Shown: positions 36,753 through 45,844, counted from the stretch's first letter. The stretch: DNA of 64,000 nucleotides from Rhodococcus sp. WMMA185 (GCF_001767395.1 NZ_CP017014.1:4233012-4297011); one strand, 5' to 3'. The notes: generated by a model not told the origin, from the letters alone. Made by a program: numbers and translations.

Positions 36753-37718
36753 ATGACCACGTCACACGCATCAGACGGGCTGCAAGAGCTCTTCGAAGAC
36801 ACGATCGCCGCCGACCAGCGGATCGAGCCGAGAGACTGGATGCCAGACGGCTATCGGAAGACGCTGATCCGGCAGATCGCGCAGCACGCACATTCGGAGA
36901 TCATCGGCATGCAGCCCGAGGGCAACTGGCTCACCCGGGCGCCTTCGCTGCGCCGCAAGGCGATCCTCATGGCGAAGGTCCAGGACGAGGCAGGCCACGG
37001 TCTGTACCTGTATTCAGCAGCCGAGACGCTCGGAGCCGATCGTGCCGACCTCACCGAGAAACTGATCGACGGCAAGCAGAAGTACTCCTCGATCTTCAAC
37101 TACCCGACGCTGACCTACGCCGACGTGGGCGTCATCGGCTGGCTCGTTGATGGCGCTGCGATCTGCAATCAAGTCCCGTTGTGCCGCAGCTCTTTCGGTC
37201 CGTACGCGCGAGCGATGATTCGGGTGTGCAAGGAAGAATCCTTCCATCAACGCCAGGGTTTCGAGTTGCTGATGACGATGATGCGCGGCACCGATGCCCA
37301 GCGCGAGATGGTCCAGGAGTCGGTGAACCGCTGGTGGTGGCCGGCGTTGATGATGTTCGGGCCGCCGGACGACCAGTCGCCCAACTCCGCGCAGTCGATG
37401 AAGTGGCGCATCAAGCGGCACACCAACGACGAACTTCGACAGCGCTTCGTCGACATGTCCGTGCCGCAGGCCGAGGTGCTGGGCGTGACCTTTCCCGATC
37501 CGGATCTGTCGTGGAACCCCGAGCGCGGCTCGTACGACTTCGGTGAGCCTGACTGGAGCGAGTTCATGCAGGTCATCAAGGGTAATGGCGCATCGAGCGT
37601 GGAGCGCATCGCCAACCGGCGTGCGGCCCACGAGAACGGAGCCTGGGTGCGCGAGGCCGCGACCGCCTTCGCGCGTCGAGAAACGCGTTCAGCAAGCACG
37701 GAGGAGAACACACGATGA
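36753..37718 (+). CDS. paaA: Phenylacetyl-CoA epoxidase catalytic subunit
   Basis: This 321-residue ferritin-like diiron oxygenase subunit carries ligand motifs in [17 protein letters not shown] and [15 protein letters not shown]. With PaaC as structural partner, PaaB as a bridge and PaaE as reductase it inserts oxygen across the C1-C2 bond of phenylacetyl-CoA. The ATG at 36753 starts the conserved N-terminal region; an extension to 36672 would run through the operator. The stop overlaps the paaB start by four bases. Confidence 0.95.
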   Translation: MTTSHASDGLQELFEDTIAADQRIEPRDWMPDGYRKTLIRQIAQHAHSEIIGMQPEGNWLTRAPSLRRKAILMAKVQDEAGHGLYLYSAAETLGADRADLTEKLIDGKQKYSSIFNYPTLTYADVGVIGWLVDGAAICNQVPLCRSSFGPYARAMIRVCKEESFHQRQGFELLMTMMRGTDAQREMVQESVNRWWWPALMMFGPPDDQSPNSAQSMKWRIKRHTNDELRQRFVDMSVPQAEVLGVTFPDPDLSWNPERGSYDFGEPDWSEFMQVIKGNGASSVERIANRRAAHENGAWVREAATAFARRETRSASTEENTR

Positions 37719-38020
37719 GCACGGACAACGCCGCGGTGCGCGCCGACTGGCCTCTCTACGAGGTGTTCCTACGGGGTAAGCGCGGACTCAACCACGTGCA
37801 CGTCGGATCGCTGCACGCGGCAGACGACGAAATGGCCGTGCGCCATGCCCGCGACGTCTACACGCGGCGCAACGAAGGCGTGAGTATCTGGGTGGTGCGC
37901 TCGAGCTCGATAGTCGCGTCCAGTCCGTCGGAGAAGGATCCCTACTTCGCTCCGAGCGGTGACAAGGTTTACCGCCACCCGACCTTCTACGAGATCCCCG
38001 ACACGGTTCCCCACATGTGA
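37715..38020 (+). CDS. paaB: Phenylacetyl-CoA epoxidase subunit PaaB
   Basis: This 101-residue protein has the PaaB pattern [20 protein letters not shown], then [20 protein letters not shown]. It is a small bridging subunit between PaaAC dimers. It is coupled to paaA by a four-base overlap and followed 49 bases later by paaC. Confidence 0.95.
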   Translation: MSTDNAAVRADWPLYEVFLRGKRGLNHVHVGSLHAADDEMAVRHARDVYTRRNEGVSIWVVRSSSIVASSPSEKDPYFAPSGDKVYRHPTFYEIPDTVPHM

Positions 38021-38069
38021 TCCGGCCCCAACTAAGTACGGGCCGAAGAGAATTGACGAGGAAACACTG

Positions 38070-38987
38070 ATGATCGACCACGACAACGCCTACGAGAGTC
38101 TCGTCGACGAGGACAGCCACGACCAGTGGGCGTTCGGCACGAGCTTCGACGATCCGTTGGCCGGTGTCGACACCACGGTGCCCGACGACGTCGACCTCGC
38201 TGCTCTGGCCACTTACTGTCTGATGCTCGGAGACGACGCGCTCATCTCCTCACAGCGTCTGGCGCAATGGTGTGCACGCGCACCGGAACTCGAGGAGGAG
38301 GTAGCCCTGGCGAATACGGGGCTCGATCTGCTCGGCCAGGCGCGACTGCTGCTCGCTCGTGCGGCTGCCGCGGACGCCACCGTTGTGCCTCACATCTCGG
38401 AGACCTCACCGATCCCTGACGAGGACGCGCTCGCGTTCTTCCGCGACGAGAACAAGTTTCGCAACACCAGGCTTGCCGAACTGGACAACGGTGACTTCGC
38501 GCAGACCATCGTCCGGCTTCTGCTGTTCTCGACATGGCGGCTGGCACTGTTCGACCGACTCCGCTCCTCGCGAGATCCGGTCCTCGCGGCCGTAGCGGTG
38601 AAGGGCGCCAAGGAACTGACATACCACCGCGACTACGCGGCCAGGTGGGCGGTAACCCTCGGTTGCGGGACTGCGGAGTCGAAGACGCGCATGGTAGGCG
38701 CGCTCTCGCGCGTGTGGCCATACGTCGAGGAACTGTTCGTCCCGTCCGCCGAGGAACTAGCCCTCGCCGATGTGGGTGTCGGGGTCGATCCACGGGAGCT
38801 GCGCGCGGAATTCGATTCCGTACTCGAACAAGTGTTGCGGGCCGCCGAACTCACCGCGCCCACCGACCGGACGGCAGGCACCATCGGAGGCAAGGCGGGT
38901 CGGCAGGGCCTGCACACCGAGGCGCTCGGATTGCTACTCGCCGAGATGCAGTGTGTGGCAAGGGCGCATCCGGAAGGAGTGTGGTGA
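38070..38987 (+). CDS. paaC: Phenylacetyl-CoA epoxidase structural subunit PaaC
   Basis: This 305-residue ferritin-fold subunit pairs with PaaA. It carries CLMLGDDALISSQRLAQWC, GLDLLGQARLLLARA and the segment FFRDENKFRNTRLAELDNGDFAQ in the PaaC order. GAGGAAA precedes the ATG at 38070; the in-frame region upstream overlaps paaB and is not conserved. Confidence 0.94.
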   Translation: MIDHDNAYESLVDEDSHDQWAFGTSFDDPLAGVDTTVPDDVDLAALATYCLMLGDDALISSQRLAQWCARAPELEEEVALANTGLDLLGQARLLLARAAAADATVVPHISETSPIPDEDALAFFRDENKFRNTRLAELDNGDFAQTIVRLLLFSTWRLALFDRLRSSRDPVLAAVAVKGAKELTYHRDYAARWAVTLGCGTAESKTRMVGALSRVWPYVEELFVPSAEELALADVGVGVDPRELRAEFDSVLEQVLRAAELTAPTDRTAGTIGGKAGRQGLHTEALGLLLAEMQCVARAHPEGVW

Positions 38988-38988
38988 C

Positions 38989-39534
38989 ATGGCGGCTGTT
39001 GTGGGCCGACACGAAGAGTCGAATGTGTACCGACTCGGGGAGTCGAGTATGCGCCGACTTGCAGCGTCGGTGCGGGATCCGGAGATGCCGATGCTCACCC
39101 TTGCTGATCTGGGTGTGCTGCGCGGCGTCGAGGAACGTGCCGACGGATCTGTGGTCGTGACCATCACCCCCACGTACTCGGGGTGCCCGGCAATCGCCAC
39201 CATGCGCGACGACATCGAGCGCACGTTGAAGGAGGCCGGATGCCCCGACGTCGAAGTCAAGACCGCGCTCACGCCACCGTGGAGTACTGACTGGATCAGC
39301 GAGGAGGGTCGGCGCAAGCTCCGCGAGAACGGTTACTCGACGCCCGGTCCCGCACCCCGCCGCGTCTCAGGTCCGGTACCTCTCACACTGGTCACCAAGC
39401 CCCGTGAGGTTCAGTGCCCGGTGTGCCATTCGGACAACACCCGCCTCGACTCCGAGTTCGGGGCGACTCTGTGCAAGGCGCTCTACCGGTGCCTGGACTG
39501 CCTCGAGCCCTTCGACCACGTGAAGGAAATCTGA
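38989..39534 (+). CDS. paaD: Phenylacetyl-CoA epoxidase assembly protein PaaD
   Basis: This 181-residue protein has a MIP18/DUF59 domain (SVRDPEMPMLTLADLGVLR, then TPTYSGCPAI) and a C-terminal zinc-ribbon made of CPVCHSDNT and CLDCLEPF. PaaD helps mature the metal centre of the epoxidase. GGAAGGAG lies before the ATG, one base after the paaC stop. The paaE start follows directly. Confidence 0.93.
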   Translation: MAAVVGRHEESNVYRLGESSMRRLAASVRDPEMPMLTLADLGVLRGVEERADGSVVVTITPTYSGCPAIATMRDDIERTLKEAGCPDVEVKTALTPPWSTDWISEEGRRKLRENGYSTPGPAPRRVSGPVPLTLVTKPREVQCPVCHSDNTRLDSEFGATLCKALYRCLDCLEPFDHVKEI

Positions 39535-39536
39535 TC

Positions 39537-40634
39537 ATGACCACAGCGGTTTCCTCGAAGTCTGGTGCTGCATCACGTAGCCGAGCGTTTCATACCTTGA
39601 CCGTGGCCGCCGTCGAGTCTCTGTGTGATGACGCGGTTGCTGTCACGTTCGACGTTCCCGCCGAGCTCGACGAGGTGTTCGCCTTCCGCCCCGGGCAGTC
39701 GCTCACGCTCCGTCGGACGGTCGACGGTGTCGAGCACCGGCGCTCCTACTCCATCTGCGCTGCCGCTGGATCCGCGCCTCGCGTCGGCGTGCGCGAGGTG
39801 AGTGGCGGACTGTTCTCCACCTGGCTGGTGAACCAGGTTCGGCGCGGCGACACGATCGACGTGCAGGGCCCGTCGGGAACGTTCGTGGCGGACCCGGTGG
39901 CGGGCGGCCGCCACGTGCTCGTAGCGGCAGGCTCGGGGATCACTCCGGTTCTGTCCATCGCAGCTTCAGTGCTCGACAACCCCGAATCCGAAGTCATTCT
40001 GCTGTATGGCAACCGGCGCACGAGCTCAGTGATGTTCGCCGAGGAGATCTCCGATCTCAAGGACAAGTATGGGTCGCGCTTCGACGTCATCCACGTCCTG
40101 TCCCGCGAACCCCGGGAGGTCGAGCTGTTCACCGGCCGTCTCGATGCCCGCCGACTTCGTGAGATCTTCCGCTTGGTTGTGCCGATCGGCGACATCGACC
40201 ACTTCTGGCTCTGCGGCCCTTACGGAATGGTCACCGATGCGGAGTCGGTCCTCGCTGAGCTGGGCATCGACAACAGCCGTGTGCACCACGAACTCTTCTA
40301 TGTCGAAGATGTTCCGCCGCCAATGGAGACCCATCGCGAGCCGGGTGTTGCCGGGCCGAGCAGCGAGGTCACCCTGATCCTTGACGGCCGCTCGACCACC
40401 GCCACGTTCCCGCGGGATGTGACGATCCTCGACACGTCCGAGGAGCACCGCTCCGACGTGCCCTTCGCGTGCAAGGGCGGTGTGTGCGGGACGTGTCGCG
40501 CCAAAATCACCAGCGGCGAAGTGCACATGCGCCGCAACTACGCGCTCGAGGACTACGAGGTCTCTACCGGGTTCGTCTTGACGTGCCAGAGCTATCCGGT
40601 CAGCGACACGGTGACTGTCGATTTCGACGCCTGA
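39537..40634 (+). CDS. paaE: Phenylacetyl-CoA epoxidase reductase PaaE
   Basis: This 365-residue reductase has an FAD-binding domain (RSYSICAA), an NAD domain (HVLVAAGSGITPVLS, FWLCGPYGM) and a C-terminal plant-type [2Fe-2S] domain with Cys residues in CKGGVCGTCRAK and VLTCQSYP. It passes electrons from NADPH to the PaaA diiron site. It ends the paaABCDE unit. Confidence 0.95.
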   Translation: MTTAVSSKSGAASRSRAFHTLTVAAVESLCDDAVAVTFDVPAELDEVFAFRPGQSLTLRRTVDGVEHRRSYSICAAAGSAPRVGVREVSGGLFSTWLVNQVRRGDTIDVQGPSGTFVADPVAGGRHVLVAAGSGITPVLSIAASVLDNPESEVILLYGNRRTSSVMFAEEISDLKDKYGSRFDVIHVLSREPREVELFTGRLDARRLREIFRLVVPIGDIDHFWLCGPYGMVTDAESVLAELGIDNSRVHHELFYVEDVPPPMETHREPGVAGPSSEVTLILDGRSTTATFPRDVTILDTSEEHRSDVPFACKGGVCGTCRAKITSGEVHMRRNYALEDYEVSTGFVLTCQSYPVSDTVTVDFDA

Positions 40635-41033
40635 CCATTGTGCGACCCCGCTCTTCACTGACGAGCCAACAGCGGAACCCTTCAAATCAGTTGTGGCCTG
40701 CTGAGATTGTGAGACACTGGTCACCGAGTTCCACTGGACCAGCAAGCAAAGGAAGGCGGTCGGGCGCGATGCGTGCACTGAATATGTGCATTACACCTAC
40801 ATGGTTGATGTCGACGCACGCCGCGAGCGGAAGTCATCAGTCACCAGGTTTTTCCGCCTGTGTGACCATGCCCGAAATCCGCTGACGCTCCTACCGGGGG
40901 CGTGACCTCTCCGCCTCCGCTCGTAAATCACCGATCGGCCTGCATCGCCGCTCATGATGGGTGCGGTTCGGAAACGTCGCAACCTCGAATCCTCTCTCCC
41001 CCGCGAATCCGACCCCGAGATGAGACTCTTGCC
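40635..41033. other. Intergenic region after paaE, with one weak small ORF
   Basis: About 400 bases lie between paaE and the HNH gene. The only candidate is a 38-codon frame on the plus strand (40769-40885) with AAAGGAAGG 12 bases before its ATG. It has no recognisable family and the spacing is long, so I do not call it a gene. No clear terminator hairpin was seen. Confidence 0.4.
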
Positions 41034-41576
41034 ATGTCCCACCGCCACGCCACCGCTATCACTGCCCGCACCTGGATGAATTATCAGGTACGGGTGCTTA
41101 ATTCGACGTTCGAAGACTTCGGTGTCGTACCGGCCGCTCGTGCGATAGTGCTCCTCACGGAGGAACTCGCCGTCACGGTCGACGAGTGCACACCGCGCTT
41201 CGTAGTGCGATCTCAACACCTAGCAGTACCGCTTCCTCGAATCGTTCGGCTCGTCGACTACGTTCACACCCCGGTCCGCCCGGTCGTCGACGCCGACACC
41301 CGGGCGTGCTTCGCCAAAGTGCTGCGGCGTGACCGGTACCGGTGCGCGTATTGCGGACGTGCAGGCGCGCAAACGGTCGACCACGTGTACCCGAAGAGCC
41401 GTGGTGGTGGTGACACCTACGGCAACCTTGTTGCGGCCTGTGCGCCCTGCAACCAGCGTAAAGCCGACCGCACGCCGGAAGAATCCGGCATGCGGATGCT
41501 CTGGGTTCCCAGTGCGCCAACCGAAGAGGCCAAGCAGCAGAAAAAGATCTGGCGGGAACTGACACCGATCCACTGA
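41034..41576 (+). CDS. HNH endonuclease domain protein
   Basis: This protein of about 180 residues has a complete HNH module in its second half: YRCAYCGRAG, then TVDHVYPKSRGG and NLVAACAPCNQRKADRTPEE, giving two CxxC zinc pairs and the catalytic histidine. The N-terminal half (VRVLNSTFEDFGVVPAARAI) is typical of the actinobacterial stand-alone HNH family found near core genes. The start is either the ATG at 41034 or one at 41073; neither has a strong ribosome-binding site. The biological role is unknown. Confidence 0.83.
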   Translation: MSHRHATAITARTWMNYQVRVLNSTFEDFGVVPAARAIVLLTEELAVTVDECTPRFVVRSQHLAVPLPRIVRLVDYVHTPVRPVVDADTRACFAKVLRRDRYRCAYCGRAGAQTVDHVYPKSRGGGDTYGNLVAACAPCNQRKADRTPEESGMRMLWVPSAPTEEAKQQKKIWRELTPIH

Positions 41577-41609
41577 TCTGACAAACGACTCGAAAGGAGG
41601 CATCCCCCG

Positions 41610-41879
41610 ATGACTGCAATGACGGACTTGACTGACCTGCTGTCGGCCTCTGCAGACATTCAGTGGAAATACGCGGCTTGTCGCGGCGACGCACACCCGG
41701 ACCGTTGGTTTCCGGACCCGAGTGAGTCCCTCGACTACGCGGCACGCACGTGCGCACACTGCTTGATCAAGGACGCGTGCGCCGAATATGCTTCTGCCAC
41801 TGGGCAGTCTGGTGTGTGGGGCGGTGTCGAGTATCGCCGCGGCAGAGTTGTCCGCCTCACGTCCGGGGCTCCCTCTTGA
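41610..41879 (+). CDS. WhiB-family iron-sulfur transcriptional regulator
   Basis: This 89-residue protein has the four WhiB cysteines (C24, C48, C51, C57) that hold a [4Fe-4S] cluster, followed by the GVWGG turn and a basic tail (EYRRGR). WhiB proteins bind the primary sigma factor and sense redox or nitric oxide. AAAGGAGG lies before the ATG, a strong site. It follows the HNH gene by 33 bases and is convergent with the small monooxygenase gene. Confidence 0.92.
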   Translation: MTAMTDLTDLLSASADIQWKYAACRGDAHPDRWFPDPSESLDYAARTCAHCLIKDACAEYASATGQSGVWGGVEYRRGRVVRLTSGAPS

Positions 41880-41895
41880 ATCGATATCAGTTCAT

Positions 41896-42264
41896 TCACC
41901 GGTCGAATCCGGCTGCATGAGTGCTGAATTCGCCGCCAAGCTGCATCTGTTGGGTTGCCTGTTTCAGCTCGGAGGGCACGTCCCCGAGGAAGAAGAACGG
42001 CCCGGGAGTAGCGATCGAAAGCAGCTGGGGGAAGTGATCTGCCGCGGTGCTTTGCAGATGGAAACCCATTGCCGCGGCGTCGGTGAACTCGTCGCGTACG
42101 TACACGGCGTTGTCCTCTTCGGACACGTAGATGTGGACAGCCTCGGCCCCTGGCTCGTTCTGCTCCATTGCGGTGGTCACTTTCTTGTATATCGATGTGA
42201 GTTCCGCGAGCTTCCCCGGGTGTGCCGTCCACTTGTAGAACACGGTGATGTGGTTGCCGGCCAT
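41896..42264 (-). CDS. Antibiotic biosynthesis monooxygenase (ABM)-like dimeric alpha-beta barrel protein
   Basis: This 122-residue protein begins NHITVFYKWTAHPGKLAELT, the start of an ABM/quinol-monooxygenase-like ferredoxin fold, and includes VHIYVSEEDNAVYVRDEF. Such proteins may oxidise quinol-type substrates without a cofactor, but many have unknown roles. A perfect eight-base inverted repeat lies upstream at 42291. Confidence 0.65.
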   Translation of the reverse strand: MAGNHITVFYKWTAHPGKLAELTSIYKKVTTAMEQNEPGAEAVHIYVSEEDNAVYVRDEFTDAAAMGFHLQSTAADHFPQLLSIATPGPFFFLGDVPSELKQATQQMQLGGEFSTHAAGFDR

Positions 42265-42633
42265 ATCGTTGCTCCTCGTGTCTGGGGCTTTCCGAAGGAG
42301 AAGCCACCCTTCGGAGTAGCCGTTCGGGTACCTAGTTCCAAGGTAATCGATCAGGATCTCCGAGTCCTCGTATCACTGACAACCCGAGGCGGTGGTCTCA
42401 AGGCGGGTGCGGACCGTCTTCGAACGAGACATGAGTGAGTACCGTTCGAGCTCCTGGCAAATTGCTGGTGACCGAATGCCGCGATGCCGGTACCGATTTT
42501 CGTCGAGCAGAGTCTGGACAAAGCCCTGTGGTGTACGGCAGACTCCGCAACCACCAGAGAGCAAGCCGCGCGATGTGTTTCATCACCGCCCAGGAGCTCT
42601 GACTGGATTGATGTCTTTTCGTAGGAGTCGAAT
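42265..42633. other. Intergenic region between divergent genes
   Basis: About 370 bases hold no reading frame I can support. It contains the inverted repeat at 42291-42315 and must hold the promoters of the flanking divergent genes. Confidence 0.5.
42291..42315. promoter_or_regulatory. Inverted repeat upstream of the ABM-like gene
   Basis: TCCGAAGG and CCTTCGGA are perfect eight-base arms separated by nine bases, beginning 26 bases upstream of the ABM-like start. It could be an operator or a hairpin in the leader. Confidence 0.45.
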
Positions 42634-43767
42634 GTGATTGAGTGCAGGTATTTTGGCGGCACTGTCACGGTCCGAAGGGCAGCCTCGGATCTCTTTCTCG
42701 GGTTGGCGATCACTATCGCAATGGTGCTGGGTCTGGCCGGAGTCACACCGGCGACCGCGGCGGCGGATGCGGTCATTGCGACGATCCCGGTCGAGAAAAA
42801 CCCCCGGGCGCTGGCGATCACCCCGGACGGATCCCGTGCCTACGTCGCCAACCAAGACGGTGGCAAGACGGTGTCGGTGGTCGATACCGTCAACAACACC
42901 GTGATCGGGACGATTTCGGTGGGGAAGAGCCCGCGAGGTGTGGCGATAAGCCCTGACGGGTCTCGCGTCTACGTCGCCAACTTCAACAGCAGTTCGGTGT
43001 CGGTAATCGACAGCGCCACAGGCGGGATCGTCACGACGATCGGGCTAGGGAGGAAACCCCTGGGATTGGCGGTCACCCCGGATGGGTCCACCGTGTACGT
43101 CGCCAACAACAGCGGGAACGGGGTATCGGTTATCGACGCCGCCACCAACACCGTGAGTGAGAAAGTTGTCACGGCGAAAACTCCTCGGGGGATAGCGATC
43201 ACGCCGGACGGGTCGCGTGCCTACGTCACGAACGGCAACAACAAGTCCGTGTCGGTAATCGATACTTCCACCAACACAGTTGTCTCGAAGGTCGAGGTGG
43301 GGAAGAGCCCGCGGGGTGTGGCGATCATGCCGGACGGATCCAACGTCTACGTCACCAACACCAATGCAAACACGGTGTCGGTGATCGAGAACACCGACAC
43401 CAACAAGGTCGTCGCGACCATCCCAGTCGGCAAGAGTCCGTACTCGGTGGCGATCACCCCCGGCGGGACTCGTGCTCTGGTCGCCAACTCCACAGATCGT
43501 TCGCTATCGGTGATCGACACCGAAAGCAACGCCGTCACATCGACATTCCCGCTAGGAAACATCAACCCGAAAGCGGTAGAGATCTCTCCGGACGGACGCC
43601 ACGCCTACGTCACCAACTTCACCAACAATACGGTGCTGGTGCTCGTGTTGGATCCAGAACCAGGTCTACCAGGCCTGCCGGGTCTTCCGGGCCTGCCGGG
43701 TCTACCCGGTGGCGACTGCACGGGATCGCTGTGCTTGGGAGCCGGCACTGGTAGCGCCGGTAACTGA
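42634..43767 (+). CDS. Secreted YVTN-type beta-propeller protein with a collagen-like GLP tail
   Basis: This protein of 377 residues starts at a GTG with AGGAG seven bases upstream. Residues 1-43 form a signal peptide (FLGLAITIAMVLGLAG, cleavage near ATAAA). About seven to eight propeller repeats of roughly 42 residues follow, each built on the pattern ITPDGSRAYVAN, then VSVIDT, then GKSPRGVA. The C-terminus is a run of GLP triplets followed by a short segment with two cysteines. It is probably a surface or extracellular binding protein; the ligand is unknown. A strong terminator follows. Confidence 0.87.
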   Translation: MIECRYFGGTVTVRRAASDLFLGLAITIAMVLGLAGVTPATAAADAVIATIPVEKNPRALAITPDGSRAYVANQDGGKTVSVVDTVNNTVIGTISVGKSPRGVAISPDGSRVYVANFNSSSVSVIDSATGGIVTTIGLGRKPLGLAVTPDGSTVYVANNSGNGVSVIDAATNTVSEKVVTAKTPRGIAITPDGSRAYVTNGNNKSVSVIDTSTNTVVSKVEVGKSPRGVAIMPDGSNVYVTNTNANTVSVIENTDTNKVVATIPVGKSPYSVAITPGGTRALVANSTDRSLSVIDTESNAVTSTFPLGNINPKAVEISPDGRHAYVTNFTNNTVLVLVLDPEPGLPGLPGLPGLPGLPGGDCTGSLCLGAGTGSAGN

Positions 43768-43790
43768 TACTCGCACAACAAAAGAGAGCC

Positions 43791-43825
43791 GAGTGACGCC
43801 GCCACTGGAAGTGGCGGCGTCACTC
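43791..43825. terminator. Bidirectional hairpin terminator
   Basis: GAGTGACGCCGCCAC and GTGGCGGCGTCACTC form a perfect 15-base-pair stem with a TGGAA loop. It lies between the ends of two convergent secreted-protein genes. Confidence 0.88.
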
Positions 43826-43847
43826 TGAGATACGGATGCTCTACCAA

Positions 43848-44543
43848 TCAGCTGAGGTTTCCGAGTAGCCCCTCGAGGGCCCGGCTGAGGGCATCGCCCA
43901 GGATGTCCGCGATGGAGCCGGTGGAGCTGAGTTGGCCGTCGGAGGAGCCGAGGCCGTTGTCGTCCAGGCTGCCGGTGACGGTCTCGCCCGCGTTGGCGTC
44001 GCGTACGGTGAAGCACGCGGTCACACCCGGCATATTCTGCCCGATGCCGAGGGTGCCACTCGAGTCCATGCCACCGCTGGTGACTTGGGTACCGACCGGA
44101 ATACCTTCGGGGACCAGGTAGGTCGTCTGCAGGATGAGCGGGTTGTTGCCTTTCACGGTGTAGGAGCCGTTCAACGCGTAGCCGCCACCGGATGGAGACA
44201 GGTTTGCGGTCTGTGGCTTCGGATCGGTATGCGTGAATGTCGCCGAGATCGGAGCCCCGAAGCCGGGCGGCGGGAAGTCGACGATCTTCCTGACGATTGG
44301 AATACCACCACTGGTGCTGATGGTGAGGGTGTAGGTGACGGTATTGCCGTTGGCGGCCTCACGGTCGACGGATTTCTCATAGGTGTAGGTACGGCCAACC
44401 GTGGATTTGTGGGTGCCGTGGCTCGACGCCTGGCACTCGGCATCGGCGCTGGCCACACCCACGCCGACGCCGGTGGTCAAGCCGGTCGCGATGAGGGCGA
44501 CGGAGGCAGTCGCAGCGGCGGCGCTACGGGCTATGTGATGCAT
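43848..44543 (-). CDS. Secreted protein of unknown function
   Basis: This 231-residue protein has a clear signal peptide (AAAATASVALIATGLTTGVG, cleavage after ASA). The mature part is polar, with beta-strand-rich stretches such as TVTYTLTISTSGGIPIVRKI and two cysteines (ECQASS and TACFTV) that could form a disulfide. I do not recognise a family; the sandwich-like pattern resembles actinobacterial surface proteins with DUF-type Ig-like domains. Its leader contains nested inverted repeats. Confidence 0.7.
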   Translation of the reverse strand: MHHIARSAAAATASVALIATGLTTGVGVGVASADAECQASSHGTHKSTVGRTYTYEKSVDREAANGNTVTYTLTISTSGGIPIVRKIVDFPPPGFGAPISATFTHTDPKPQTANLSPSGGGYALNGSYTVKGNNPLILQTTYLVPEGIPVGTQVTSGGMDSSGTLGIGQNMPGVTACFTVRDANAGETVTGSLDDNGLGSSDGQLSSTGSIADILGDALSRALEGLLGNLS

Positions 44544-44567
44544 ACGGGATCTCCACTACTACGGGAC

Positions 44568-44624
44568 CCCTGGCCATCGGTGGTATTCCGACTTGTCGTG
44601 GTCGACAACGGAAGATGGCCAGGG
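44568..44624 (-). promoter_or_regulatory. Nested inverted repeats in the leader of the secreted-protein gene
   Basis: The outer arms CCCTGGCCATC (44568-44578) and GATGGCCAGGG (44614-44624) are perfect over 11 bases. Inside them TTGTCG (44593-44598) and CGACAA (44603-44608) form a second stem. The element lies 24-81 bases upstream of the start at 44543, so it may be a folded 5' leader or a pair of operators. Confidence 0.55.
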
Positions 44625-44956
44625 CGACCGCAATTGTGTCACCGCGACTCCCCCTGCGGAACTGTGACAAGTCACAACAAGAAGTTGAAAGTTGTTCCGT
44701 CCTGCAAGCTCTCATGTCTGACAGGTAAGACAGGTTCGTCCTACGCGAGGCGAGTTCCAGGATCGGCCGCCCAGCCTCCGCCGACATGGGATTTGAATCC
44801 GAAGAGCGGCCGTAGGCGAGGCCCAGCCGTCACGCCCCCAGACACCAACCAGCGACATATGAGCCTCTCCTAGTGAGGGCTGACCGCTTGTCCGGATATG
44901 CCGGTGGCGCCGACCACGAGCGGCGTGCGGGGCTGGTGCCCCGTGGACGAGCCCGT
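44625..44956. other. Intergenic region between the secreted-protein gene and the FAH gene
   Basis: No gene is supported here. A perfect 14-base palindrome, TGTGACAAGTCACA (44663-44676), lies about 120 bases upstream of the secreted-protein gene. It resembles a CRP/GlxR-type half-site pair but has a four-base instead of a six-base spacer. Confidence 0.45.
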
Positions 44957-45811
44957 CTAGGATCGGCGATCCCCCGCGCCGACGAACGTGTGTCGCATGG
45001 TCAGGTCACCTACATGACTGACAACCTCGTCCCCGGCGGCCAAGAATCGTTTCGGAGTCTGCCCGAGGCCCACGCCCGAAGGGGTTCCGGTGAGGATGAC
45101 GTCTCCTGGCATGAGTATCACGATCCCGGACAGATACTCGATCAGTTGCGCGACGTCGAAGATGAGGTCGGCGGTTGAGCTGGACTGCAGTGTGACACCG
45201 TTGAGATCGCACGACAGTGTGATGTTGTTCGGATCGTCGAATTCGTCGGGCGTAACCAGAACTGGGCCGAGCGGCGTGAACCCCGGAAACGACTTACCGA
45301 GATTGAATTGGGGTGTACCCGCCGGCCGCATCTGGACATCACGTGCGGAAATATCTTGGGCGGCAGTTACACCGGCGACGTGGGACCACGCTTCCGAGCG
45401 CGAGACCTTGTGTGCGCGTGTGCCTATGACGATCGCGACCTCGACTTCCCAATCGACCTGATCGGTTGGGAGCGCAACCTCCGTGAAGGCGTTCGTGATC
45501 GAGGTCGGGAACTTGGTGAAGACCAAAGGGACCTCGGGTGCTGGGAGGCCGGATTCGACCTGATGCTCGCGATAGTTCAGACCGATGCCGAACACCTGCG
45601 GGCTCGGTGGGACGGGCGCTTCTGCCTCTGATTCATTCAGAGGTGTGTCGCCCTCTGTGGTGTCGTGATCCGCCCAGTCACGAAACTGGGCCCACTGTTC
45701 GAAGACATCGGCCGCCGTTGGACCGAACCGGCCGTCGCTGGCCTTGTGAACGTCGATCAGCTTGCTCTCACGTACGAGTTTGATTCGCCCGCCAACTGAA
45801 GCGATCCGCAT
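44957..45811 (-). CDS. Fumarylacetoacetate hydrolase (FAH) family protein
   Basis: This 284-residue protein has the FAH core: GIGLNYREHQ, then VDWEVEVAIVIG and AAQDISARD (metal ligands), and GDVILTGTPSGVGLG. Members cleave C-C bonds of diketo acids or isomerise and decarboxylate them; in the non-phosphorylated rhamnose pathway an FAH enzyme splits 2,4-diketo-3-deoxy sugar acids. AAAGGAAG precedes the ATG. It is the last gene of a minus-strand unit with an SDR, a mannonate dehydratase-type enzyme and a GntR regulator, which supports a sugar-acid role. Confidence 0.85.
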   Translation of the reverse strand: MRIASVGGRIKLVRESKLIDVHKASDGRFGPTAADVFEQWAQFRDWADHDTTEGDTPLNESEAEAPVPPSPQVFGIGLNYREHQVESGLPAPEVPLVFTKFPTSITNAFTEVALPTDQVDWEVEVAIVIGTRAHKVSRSEAWSHVAGVTAAQDISARDVQMRPAGTPQFNLGKSFPGFTPLGPVLVTPDEFDDPNNITLSCDLNGVTLQSSSTADLIFDVAQLIEYLSGIVILMPGDVILTGTPSGVGLGQTPKRFLAAGDEVVSHVGDLTMRHTFVGAGDRRS

Positions 45812-45844
45812 TGTGGTCTTCCTTTCGATCAGATGTGCTCGCTG

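Noticed and set aside
40769-40885. A 38-codon frame upstream of the HNH gene.
   Set aside because: The Shine-Dalgarno-like sequence is 12 bases away and no family or coupling supports it; kept only as a note in the intergenic entry.
43838-43856. A stretch whose minus-strand reading resembles a tRNA D-arm (CTCAGCTGATTGGTAGAGC).
   Set aside because: No acceptor stem, anticodon arm or T-arm is found at the right distances, and the stretch overlaps the stop codon of the secreted-protein gene. A tRNA-derived attachment site is possible but unsupported.
44663-44676. The palindrome TGTGACAAGTCACA as a CRP/GlxR binding site.
   Set aside because: The spacer is four bases rather than the six expected for TGTGA-N6-TCACA, so it is recorded only as an unexplained palindrome.
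44783-44806. A T-arm-like sequence (GGATTCAAATCCC on the minus strand).
   Set aside because: The closing pair of the loop is mismatched and no other tRNA parts surround it.
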